Below the pieces are notes generated by a model. It saw nothing but the letters and a program-made list of their open reading frames with translations. It had not been told where the DNA came from and searched no databases. Of a DNA stretch of 64,000 nucleotides, positions 51,937 to 61,975 are shown piece after piece. Position 1 is the stretch's first letter; every line of letters starts with the position of its first letter. The translations under genes were made by a program, and so were the position numbers. This DNA comes from Asterias rubens (lineage: Eukaryota > Echinodermata > Asteroidea > Forcipulatida > Asteriidae): NCBI RefSeq assembly GCF_902459465.1, contig NC_047068.1, positions 13,353,195-13,417,194 of the forward strand, read 5' to 3'.

Positions 51937-54900
51937 ATGGCACCTCCTCCCCCTCCACCGCCACCTCCAGTGATGGATGATGGTTTCTTTACGAATGGTT
52001 TGCTGGACGAACAACCTCAAAATGAAGGGGTGAGCAATTTCTTAGAAATCCAATGGACCTTAGTTGAGGAGCATGATTAGTGTGGATTTGAATTGCTCGC
52101 TGTGTCTTTAAATGGGTTAAATTTTATTGTTTTGTAAATTTTTCATATTTTTTATATTTTTATTTTATATGCAAAGTCAAGTGCAAACCGGTCAGGTGAT
52201 TCCCCCTGGCATATTGCACGCAGAGCTCCGAGTCCAAAAATTAAATTAAAGGCAAAATGTCTGCATCCTGCCGCCACTTTTTTTTCTCGTTATAAATTAA
52301 ATTAGTATCTAAAGTTTGATCATTTATTTATTTATTTTTCCTGAGAGACCTCTTAGCGAAACACTGGGGGGGGGGGGGTAGACATTCCCTTTGCCAAACC
52401 CCTATAACGGCAAACCAAACCAAAGGCCAAAGCAAAGGGAAGGCAAAACAGACGGGCTTGAAATTATGAAAAGGACCATCTCATTTGATGAGCAAAATTA
52501 CTTGTTAATTTAAAAAAATTACTTGTCAATTTAAATATGTGAGTAAGTTGTAGTAAGTTGTAGTATGATGATACGGATACCTTTCCAAATTTTATACATG
52601 CAATCATGATGTACTATTAATTGTGCCGAGACTTAATTTTCATGAGTTGAACTGGAATGCTCTATTATTTATTTAGCAAGGCGAAGCTGAGCTAGCTAAA
52701 TGGAACATTCCAATTTAGTACTCATTGTTATCTTAATTCTTAATTGAATAGTTTTCATATTTTCCCCACTGTATGCTCTTCTCCATCCGACTCCAAGGTT
52801 ACTTCATCTTTCGGAAAAGTTTCCGTATGGCGCCACCACTTTTTCATTCGAAATAAAATAATATAGTATCTAATTTACCTGATTGATATATCCCTTTTTG
52901 TAAAAATGAGTGAAAAAGTGGTGGCGCCATACGGAAAGTTATCCCATCTTTCATACTGATTTAGGGAAAGTTTCCGTTTCACCCCACCACTTTTTCATTC
53001 GATATGAAATAATATAGTATCTAATTTACCTCAATGAGATATATCCCTTTTTGTAAAAATGAGTGAAAAAGTGGTGGCAGGATACGGACACGTATCTCTG
53101 ATTCAAACCAAATCCCTAGCCTTTAAAAGTTTCTTTAAAAAAAACCTTGAGAAGGACAAATGAAAAACCGCACACCTTAGGAAGAAGAAGAAGAAAAAGT
53201 TCATTCTAGTGTAGGTCCAGGAAGAAGGTTTCATCTTCAACTACTGGAGGAACACCTATATTATCTCAGCACGCATCGCCATATACACTGCACATTGGTC
53301 TTCTATTCTTTTACTTTATGGAACATTTCTAACTGGCTACTCCAAAACGGTGATGGTACAGATATTCTTTCAGTACCAGGTACAACAGCTTAGGAGTGGA
53401 ATGCTTTCTAGAGGTCATTGACAGCTATTAATTGTCAGGAAGCTACCTTTAATCCAAACTTCAAGGGATGCAGGCTGGCACTTCCATTCATGGGGGCCTA
53501 CATACATTATGTAAGCACCCTACTCAAAAGGCCCGCTCACACAGGCCCCGATAACGAGAACGAAAATGACAACGATACAAATGCACGCCCTCGATTGGTT
53601 GAATAAGCCTGGGCGTATTCTGCGTGGAGCAATTCAACCAATCGAGGGCGTGCATTTTTATCGATCTTGTTTTCGTTCTTGTTATCGGGGCCTGTGTGAC
53701 AGGGCCTTTAGGGGGGCGTAAGGTGGCCTACCTACACATCAATTAAATTATTTATAAAGCTTTTCTGCTAGCAACCAAGAACACCTTCAATGATTTCTCG
53801 GTGTGGAGATTTGACTGCAGTAACGACAATACAAATAGCACTACACTACCAATACCAGTTAAACAATGTCGTTAAAAAAATCACAGCTTGGTCATTGAAA
53901 CCATTGATTGTACATGTCATTGTTTTTCTAAGCTGTGCACACAAACCCTGTCAAGTCAGCTCTGGTCATGCTGGATCTTGTTCTCTCGGTCAAGTTTACT
54001 TTATTGGGAATCTCGCTTTAAACTTGTGGAAGGACAAAATTGCGTTACCCTCTTACCTTCAAATATGTGGCACTTTTTTTTCTTTTTATTTATTTATTGA
54101 TTTTTGATTTATTCAATAAGCAACAAAGATCATACATTTTCTTTCTTGTCTAAGAATCTTTGGAAATAAAAGTGGGAAACTTTTTATGATTTCAACAGAA
54201 GTGTAGTTGTTCAGGTGACCAGTTATTTTTTAGCCTTGTAGATTTTTAATTGACGTCACTCCAATCTGGCTTTCAACTTGGTTTAAAGTTTTTGTTTGTG
54301 AGCACCCTGGGGACAAAACCAACGACTTCCTGCATTCTTCTATAAAGATGATGTCTTAATAAGCAGCCACTCTGAATACTGAGTCTAGTCACTCAGTCAA
54401 TTACAACGATTTGTTATTGGTAAAACATCTAGTTAATCAATCTAGTTCCTCAAAAATTGCCTTTCATAGCCAGATTCAAGCAGTCACTCAGAACACCTCT
54501 TCAAGTCCAATAATAAAATGAAACATAAAACGAACAAAACGAACAAAACAAAGGGAAAACAACAACAATTGTTTTCACAGAAAATTTCAAAAGACGAAAA
54601 AAAAAAAAAGTGAAATAAGCCTGTGTACATGAAGGTTTGTAAACTAAGATTATGGTTCAACACTGTTTGAAGACCCGGGCCCAATTTCATGGATCTGCTA
54701 AGCAGCAAAACTCTGTGTTTATCATGTTGCTGACTTAGGTTCAGGTGTTAGTGCCTAATTTATGCTGGCTGTGTAATTACAGAATGCTTCGTGAAGTACA
54801 CACACACACACAAGCACAAATTCCTTTGCTAACCAAATTTGTCAAGCATGCAAAGACTTGAGCTTACGGATTATCAGTGAGCAGAAAGGAAGTGAATTTG

Positions 54901-57900
54901 AGCTCTACTGTCGTGTTCTACCCTGACTGACTTAAATTATCATCCCCCACAGATTTAATATAGGCCTACACGTGAATCCTTTCAAAAAAACTTTTTTCCC
55001 GTTCAGTGTTTGATTGCTTAGGACCAACTGTCTTTCTAAAGCCCTTTTCACACGACAACGTCAAACTAGGGTCCTTGGTCCTTGGTGCCAGTTGTCTTGA
55101 CCAAGGACGTTGGTCAAACTCAAACAGGACCTTTCACACTGCGCAGAAACCAACATCCTTTGTTTCAGAACATTCGTCTTTTGTGGTGCTAAAGGTGAAC
55201 GTTGTTTATTGTCCATTTCACTGATCCGCATCGCCAACGTATGTACCAAACATTTTCCTGCACTGTCGTGAATCGACGACCCCTAAAAAAAAGATTTGTT
55301 TTTGGACGAAGAATGAACGTGTAGTTGTGATATCTCAACGATTTCATGCTAAACACTGAAAACTTGCTCTCTTGAAGGAGTCGTGCACACACGTTCTCAT
55401 GAACATGCTCAAAGGTTTAACGTTATCGTATAACGGGGTCGAACATCTTTATTTTCTTGCACCATGTGTTTCTTCTTGCGTGCATGCGTGGTAGCTCCAG
55501 CCACACCAGGGTCCTTCGTTACCCAAGCAATGTTCATTCACACAGCACACACGGATGATCATGGTATAATTTTCACAACGTTGTGTTTTTAAGATGGAGG
55601 TCTGGACCTTGGTCTTAAAAAGACCAGGGACCCGTGCCTATTTAAGCAGAGGTACCTTTCACACGATGTGGATTAAACAACGTTGTGTTCTTAAGACCAA
55701 GGACCCCCTGCTTATTTTCCTTGTGTGAAAAGGCCTTAAGTGCCTCTATTTATTTGCTTATTGTACTGTTTTCAAGTATTAAAGTGTTGTGGTACCAAGG
55801 TTAAGAGCACTTTATAAAATATGCCGGAAAGTTTTTTTTTTTTTGTGCCTATTTCTGCATTTGTACAGTGTAATCTACAGATTCTTGAAAAAGAAAAAAA
55901 CAAACCATTTGGACCTCATTGTCACAAAGTCTAGCCCGACTTGTCGACTTGTAGTTTGACTGAGTTGTAATGAGCCCATAGGAAACTGAGCAGGATGTAG
56001 TATACTTGGATAATTCCTTGGCAATTACAGTGACTCAGAGACTATCGCAGAAGCTTGCTCTAGGAACTTCTGTCTCTCTCTGTGCTGGGTCTCTCTGGGG
56101 GTAGCGAGCTGACGTGCGTTAGTGTTGGGTGGTGAGCGGTAAGGGGTGCACACTAGCATGACTAGGTTCGGGAAAAAAAACAATGTAGATCGTGGATTAC
56201 GCTGTTGTTGTGTCGACTTGAATGTATCCAGGGAAATAATTAAGTTTCCATTCTTTGCGTTGGATTGTTGAGATGTTTGCCTGGTAGGATTACAGGAGAG
56301 TACAATCATGGATAAATACATGCATCTGTTTGGGCCGACGTCGGGTGACTTTCTGGTGAGTTATTGGGTGGCCTTTAATTTAGCTGTTGAAGTTTGACAG
56401 ACTTTTAAGTGGTTGACATCCTTGTTGTAGCATCATAAATTTGTTGGTTTTGCTATTCTGTTTTTCACGAGGCTTTTTGAAAAGGAGTTTACCTCAGATT
56501 GCTTAAGGAACAAGAGAGATTTATAGTCAAAGCTGTTTGGGAATTTTGATGGAGAACCATTACAATACACTAATTGGCCAGACCAATTAGTCATAAACAC
56601 AAAAAAGCCATCTTTAATTAGTTACAAGAACTTGAATTAAATAAGCCAGAAAAAATTATCTCAGTGTCTGACTCAATCTTACCTGGGCCAAATTCATGGC
56701 TCTGTCTAAAGTAAGCATAATCACGAGTTAGCACAGAATATTTGCTTAAAATGCGCCTGTGTCAGTAGGCAGTCTTTGCTTACACAGCTAGTGCAGAAAC
56801 TTGGCGTTTGTACAATACATTGTAAGTGGAGAATGGCAACTGTAACTTGTGAGCACAAAATTCCGCTGTACAGTAGTAAGCATGCAGAGCCGTAAAATTT
56901 TGGCCCAGCCGTCGACTTCACCAAACTCTTCCTAACTCTTCCTAACTTACATTACAAGTAGGATCTTCTAAAGGACTTAGAAGGATTTAAGTTCCGTAGC
57001 CATAGACATTAGGACACATTGAACCCATCCTAAGTAAGGACTAGTTACTCTTAATTCTATGGTTTCGTGAAATCGGCTTCCAAGAATGTATCATACCCTT
57101 GGGTGTTATCCATGGCTATATTACTGCTACAGGTTGAAAGCATGGCTTCGGACTAGTACAAAGATACTGACAAATAGACCTTTACCCACGCTGTCACCAT
57201 CTTGGTCATGTTCCCTGTTTCCAATAATAGTAATGAATGCTAACATTCAATGCGCAAACATGGCACCAGACTATTATATCGTCTAACCTCAGTGTGGTTA
57301 CAATGAGTTGGAATGGAGTAAAATCAAGATGACCACACTGTAGTAAAGGTCTATTGTACTAATGGAGTATGGTGTTTTCATTGAAACCTCAAAAACCAAC
57401 ATCAATGTTGTACTTAATTTGTACTTTCCCTTTAATAAGTGTGGCCTTGGCCACTTTTTTCTCAGGATGTTTTGAAAATTGGAATATCCTTAGAAATGTG
57501 GCCTCCTTCCTTTCGTTACCAGGAGATGGTTAACTTAATGACAATGGTTATTTAATAGACTCGGAAGAAAGGCCTGGTTTGAAGGATTGTGGTTTGGGAA
57601 GTGTTGTGGGCGAGCGGTTAAGAGCACCGAATTCAAACTCTTGAACTCTGATCAAACTCTGTTTCTGATCAGCAGAGTGTGGGTTCGAATCCCCAGCCGT
57701 GACACTTGTGTCCTTAAGCAAGGCACTTAACCATTGCTTCGTCCTTCAGATGGGACGTAAAGCCGTTGGGCCAATGTGTTGTGTAACTGTTATGTAAAAG
57801 AACCCAGTGCATTATCGAAAAGAGAAGGAGTTCGCCCCTGTGTTCCTGGCTGTGGCTGCTGTATGCGCCGTAGCACCTTGTAAACCCTTATAAAGTGCTA

Positions 57901-59001
57901 AATAATTGGGTCTCAGAATTCATCACTGCAATAGCCTATCTTTCTGAAAGTTTGTGCTCTATATAAGATTTCGATATTATTATTATTATTATTATTATTA
58001 TAATGTGATTAGACATAGGGGTGTCCTTAGGAATTAAAACTTTTAAAGATGATTAAAAAAAATTTCTCTTGTGTTAGATTTTATATGTTTGGAATTTCTT
58101 AGGATTTATTGATAATTTGTGGGCTTGCTCTTAATGCTTACAACCTATGTTTATGTATCTCCATGGTTACAACCAAATACAACAACTTAACTTTTGGTAA
58201 CATTTAAGTTGACTCATCATGCTGGCTGCTGGTGGAATAGTTTATCGATCATTGGAATTTATCTGGATATTAATTGATAAAACAACCATAAGGGTGTAAA
58301 TAATTCAGCCATGGGATGATTTCTGGTAGAACACACAAACTCTGTTTTAAAATGCTTAACTATGGGGAAAATGCGTAGATAAATAAGAAGTTACATGTTG
58401 TGTTTGTCTCATTAAAATGGACGGACATGGCAAAAAGTGTACCACATTATGTAGATAATTGCAAGGCAGAACTACAGTGTACTACATACATGTATGTTTA
58501 TTGATGCACCAATAAGTGTTACATTGGCTTAGGCAAGAAAAGTGTTTTTATGGACTGTGAGTCTGACCAGTCAGTTGGCATATGAGTTCAACCACCACGA
58601 CTACAGTCAGCAATTTCAATTATAACGGCAAACTGCCATGGCAAGTTAGAAATCCATAAATGGGCAATGTAAAAGAGTCATAATGGCATGCAAAGAGTGA
58701 CTTTAGATGGCTTCAAATAATAATTGTACAAAATCTTTATTTATTTAATTGACAACACTTGAACCTCCTTCTTTTAAATGTGTTGATCTTTGTTTTAAAG
58801 TAAACAATGGTTTAAATGTATCTTGTTTTCTACTTCCAGGCTGTTGCTCTTCCAAACTTTGGAGCCGGAGACATCAATGGTTCCATGGACACAACGCCCC
58901 CAGCCCCACCCGTCAAAGAGCCCCAGGCCTGGGAGAAGCCTCTGACGGTTCCAGAAATAAGGAAGAGCAGTAATAACTGGTCACTGGCATCAGACGCAGG
59001 G
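51937..59001 (+). CDS. WASHC2: WASH complex subunit 2 (FAM21), first exons only
   Basis: WASHC2 anchors the WASH actin-nucleation complex to retromer on endosomes. Exon 58840-59001 (acceptor tacttccag, donor gtgagt) encodes EPQAWEKPLTVPEIRKSSNN followed by WSLASDAG, which matches the conserved N-terminal WERPW..EEIRRSSQSWSLAADAG of vertebrate FAM21. Exon 51937-52029 starts at ATG with a run of nine prolines, then VMDDGFFTNGLLDEQPQNEG and donor gtgagc, phase 0, which joins the second exon in frame. The next expected segment (LLQFLQEFS-like) is not in the remaining 5 kb, so the gene continues past the window. That the proline exon belongs to this gene is inferred from phase and position; see the alternative at 56308. 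Confidence 0.8.
52806..53090. repeat. two adjacent hairpin elements
   Basis: Each is an inverted repeat with arms gtttccgtatggcgccaccactttttca and its complement: 52811-52940 and 52966-53090. They share the centre aaataatatagtatctaatttacct..gatatatccctttttgtaaaaatgag. Confidence 0.85.
53526..53711. repeat. MITE with ggccc..tcacacaggcccc ends
   Basis: aaaaggcccgctcacacaggccccgataac on the left; gttatcggggcctgtgtgacagggccttta on the right, about 185 bp, with an inner palindrome around ccctcgattggttgaat. Confidence 0.85.
55037..55740. repeat. MITE with ccttttcacac ends
   Basis: TAAAGCCCTTTTCACACGAC at the left; GTGTGAAAAGGCCTTAAG at the right. The inside repeats ccttggtccttgg, caacgttgtg and aagaccaaggacc. 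Same end style as 26854-27374. Confidence 0.8.
56308..56355 (+). CDS. candidate alternative first exon of WASHC2
   Basis: ATGGATAAATACATGCATC... encodes MDKYMHLFGPTSGDFL and ends at CTG|gtgagt, phase 0, which also fits exon 58840. The sequence before it is GC-richer and repeat-free, as a promoter would be. Not proven. Confidence 0.3.
56692..56905. repeat. variant of the 'ggcccaatttcat' inverted repeat
   Basis: tgggccaaattcatggctctg on the left and cagagccgtaaaattttggcccag on the right; the centre has agtaagca and tgcttac words. Confidence 0.7.
57085..57360. repeat. MITE-like element, reverse copy of 48571-48830
   Basis: cccttgggtgttatccatggctatattactgctacaggttgaaagc, then caccatcttggtcatgttccctg. 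Same length and order as the TSR3-intron copy but inverted. Confidence 0.75.
57600..58003 (+). repeat. tRNA-derived SINE, full-length
   Basis: Head gggcgagcggttaagagcacc (diverged A box) and GTGGGTTCGAATCC (B box), body with aaggcacttaaccattgcttcgtcc, tail gctctatataagatttcg then (ATT)n. Family of 36006-36256. Confidence 0.85.
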
Positions 59002-60673
59002 GTGAGTAAGAGTAATCAAACACAGCAAGTCTTTTCTTTAGAACAGACTGTGAGGCTGTAGGCATAGAATGGACATTTCATTGTCTTGTAAACTATGAGG
59101 TATGTAAGTACTGGCGATTAGTGAAATTCAATACTCGTCTAGTCGCGCCTCAAATAGTCGCGACTTCAACACTGTAAAAAGTGTAAGTCAAAACTAATTT
59201 TTTATTTCCACAGATGCATTGCGAAATATTGTTAGCTGCAGGTGCAATGCATAATTTGTTACCAACAAATATTTTAAACTGATCTAAACGATTTGCAGTT
59301 CTGGATGAGCAATAACCCCCGCCCCCCTAAAAATATAAAAGGTTTGAACACAGATCATGAGATTATCATACACATCCCCTGCATGGACGTGTCTACCTTT
59401 TGCCTTGACCTGAATTCAGTTTGTCATCTTTAGTTAATGAGTCACTAGTTTTATTTGTCAAATTGACTATTTTTAGACCCATGGTGTGGTAAGAAGGTAG
59501 ACTCTATCACATTTTATTGGCTCTCTTTCTCAGTCAGTGAGGTACATGTAGGCCTACGTACACTTGAGTAACACAATGTGGTTTTTGAAAGACTAACATA
59601 AATTAGCTCTATTGAACAGGAAGTAATAGTCAAGTCATGTCAAGGACCTTTTACAGCCTGTCTGGAGTTACCTGAAATCCACAGAGGCAATGGCCTATGT
59701 TTCCCCTTGTCGTGGCTTTAGTGCTCCATCAAAAGTTTCCCATTGGCAAGATGTTGAGATTTTCCATTGCCCTTTTATCCCATCTGTTACGAGGCGGTTT
59801 CCTCCTTTTTTGCAAGTTGCATAGATATGTTTTATCAGTTTTGATAAGTTATGCCAAAGATCTTGTCTGTTCTGAATACTACTTGTACATTAACTACAAG
59901 ATGTACTCGACTTTTATCTCCATCATCACATGCAACGTCTCAGCCCTTACTGGCTCCGTTAAGTTCCTTCCGCGTCTTGAATATTTCCCTTCATAAACTT
60001 CTTGGCTTATGAAAAAGAGAAATCATGCAACCAATGACAGAGATGAATGGTTTCAGTATCACAAGATGTAAATGTATGCACTGCTGCACACCCCAGTAGC
60101 TTTAAGTTGTTCAGAGAGGGTTATTCTACTTCAAGACTGAAGACTGCAGCACCACACTTGAATGTTATACTAACTTTGTGTTCAAAAGTTCAGGCGTCTT
60201 AACAAATCCTCTACTAAAAAGCTTGCACAGGTACACGCAGGTACACTCAATATGTTTTTTATCGATCCGTAACATGCGTGCAGTTTTTTTATCTACCTGG
60301 AACGATCTGGAAGGATCCATTTCTTGCCAAGAAACTTTTCCGTTTTCCGGATAATCTAATGGAAAACCTCTAATAGTCAAAGTTCCTCTACGCAGGGGAA
60401 CTCTTTTTAACTGCCAATGCTGTGCATGATTTTTAAAGAGAGACTCTAAAGCCAAACCCAGTTTTGTGATTCACTCACAAGGGTGTTTTTTCGGACACCA
60501 CTACTCTCAACAATCTGAGAAATGATACTTTATGAATCAGCTCTCAGATTCAAATATTTTTGGGCAACAAATTTCCAAAACCATCTTACTGCAAATGGGA
60601 TCTCGAAATAGTATCGAACGCCAAATGGTACTTCAAGTTCTCTGTACCAAGTCAGTTTTGTTTTGGTTGTTAA

Positions 60674-60935
60674 ATTTTGGAGTAAATTATTTACCACCAA
60701 TCCCACCTTGAGACCAGTCATTGAAGCAAGGAAAGCCATTGTTCCAAGTTACTAAGACTACAGTAAGCCTATTAATGCCAGTTATCTTTAGCGATGTAGA
60801 CCTGTTTATTCTCACTGTTCACTTTTTGGAGTAAATTATTTACCAATCTATGACCATGATTAAAAGATCAGTCACGCAGGCAAGGAATGCTTTTGTTCTA
60901 AGTTACTTTACAGTAGGCCTATTAAATGGCGTTTC
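60674..60935 (+). repeat. 149-bp tandem duplication upstream of the lectin gene
   Basis: ttttggagtaaattatttacca starts at about 60676 and again 149 bases later; both continue through cagtca..gcaagga..gc..ttgttc..agttac and acagta.gcctatta. Confidence 0.8.
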
Positions 60936-60984
60936 TCTCTAGAGTGTACAGTATATATAGACGTCACCACACTGCTTTACTTTA

Positions 60985-61105
60985 TCATGCTGGTTTGCTT
61001 TTTATCGTTGTACCTGCTTTATAGACACCCAGGTAAAACTTTAGCATGAAGACGTGTTTCATCACACTGGTTTGGCTTTTCATTGTTGTACAGCTATAAA
61101 GAGAG
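60985..61105 (+). promoter_or_regulatory. duplicated TATA-containing promoter segment of the lectin gene
   Basis: atcatgctggtttgctttttatcgttgtac recurs about 77 bases on as atcacactggtttggcttttcattgttgtac. Each is followed by a TATA-like word (tttatagac near 61018; TATAAA at 61095-61100). The second lies about 140 bases before the ATG. Confidence 0.5.
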
Positions 61106-61240
61106 GGGTAACTTTAAGGTGATATTTCATCATTGCAAAGCTTGAGGCGAGTTTTGACGTGTTTTGACTGGTTTGCTTTTCTTCAAACAGAACTGTTGGA
61201 CAGCTTTTATTATTAAAGACACGGTTAACTTTTTGTCGTG

Positions 61241-61975
61241 ATGAACTTTATTGGTGTGTTGTTGCTTCTGGTTGGGTGTTATAGTACAACCATGGCAGCC
61301 ATCTGCCCTACTGACTGGCAGAGATACGGTGAGGCCTGCTACTTTATAATAAATAAAACTTTGACCTGGTATGAGGCACGCGATACCTGCCTCAGATCAC
61401 ATGCAGACTTAGCCGTGCCTAAATCGCAAATGGAACAAACATACATTTGGAACACTTACGCTGACTTACACAATGGGCAGCCGACCAATGGAATTTGGAT
61501 TGGTTGTAATGATGACCAAGAGGAGGGGGCGTGGCATCCATGTGGACTTAGGGGTCAGGCTGAAACCTATGAGAATTGGGGAGACGACTATCCAACCAGC
61601 TCTGATCGTAATTGTGTGGTCATTTCCAAGTTTCATGGACAGTGGCGTAATAAACAATGTAGTAAAATGAAATATGCCGCATGTGAGCTCCCTCTTGACG
61701 CCAGGCACCACACTCCGTTTTTCTGTCTTCAGACCGGTCCTGATGGTCGCGTTGAGTCCCAGTGTCTGGTCGGTCACGTCATGAAGGAGCTACTAGCTGA
61801 TGGTGTGGTGTCGTGCGGGAAGGCGTGCCGATCAGAGCCCCGCTGTCGCTCCTTCAATCTGCTGATGGAGGAAGGTCCAGGGAAGATGGTTTGTCAGCTG
61901 AACAACGCTAGTCTTCAGGAAGCAGCTGATGCAGATATGGTTGACAAAGATAACTGCTACCTCTCAGATTTGTAG
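61241..61975 (+). CDS. secreted C-type lectin-like protein, intronless
   Basis: 244 residues. ATG at 61241 is chosen; the preceding in-frame GTG is not needed. Residues 1-20 form a signal peptide. Residues 22-149 form a long-form C-type lectin domain: ICPTDWQRYGEACYF, WYEARDTCLRSHADLAVP, GIWIGCNDDQEEGAWHPC, NWGDDYPTSSDRNCVVI and QWRNKQCSKMKYAACEL; likely disulfides 22-33, 50-148, 125-140 and an extra pair 89-101. The sugar-specifying EPN/QPD tripeptide is not seen and WND has become WRN, so canonical calcium-dependent sugar binding is doubtful. Residues about 160-244 are a second cysteine-rich domain (SCGKACRSEPRCRSFNLL, VCQLNN, DNCY) that looks PAN/apple-like. Possible N-glycan at Asn38. It would lie in a WASHC2 intron on the same strand. 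Likely an effector or recognition protein; ligand unknown. Confidence 0.85.
   Translation: MNFIGVLLLLVGCYSTTMAAICPTDWQRYGEACYFIINKTLTWYEARDTCLRSHADLAVPKSQMEQTYIWNTYADLHNGQPTNGIWIGCNDDQEEGAWHPCGLRGQAETYENWGDDYPTSSDRNCVVISKFHGQWRNKQCSKMKYAACELPLDARHHTPFFCLQTGPDGRVESQCLVGHVMKELLADGVVSCGKACRSEPRCRSFNLLMEEGPGKMVCQLNNASLQEAADADMVDKDNCYLSDL

Noticed and set aside
61238-61240. GTG as start of the lectin gene
   Set aside because: An ATG follows immediately at 61241 and begins a good signal peptide; GTG starts are not expected here.
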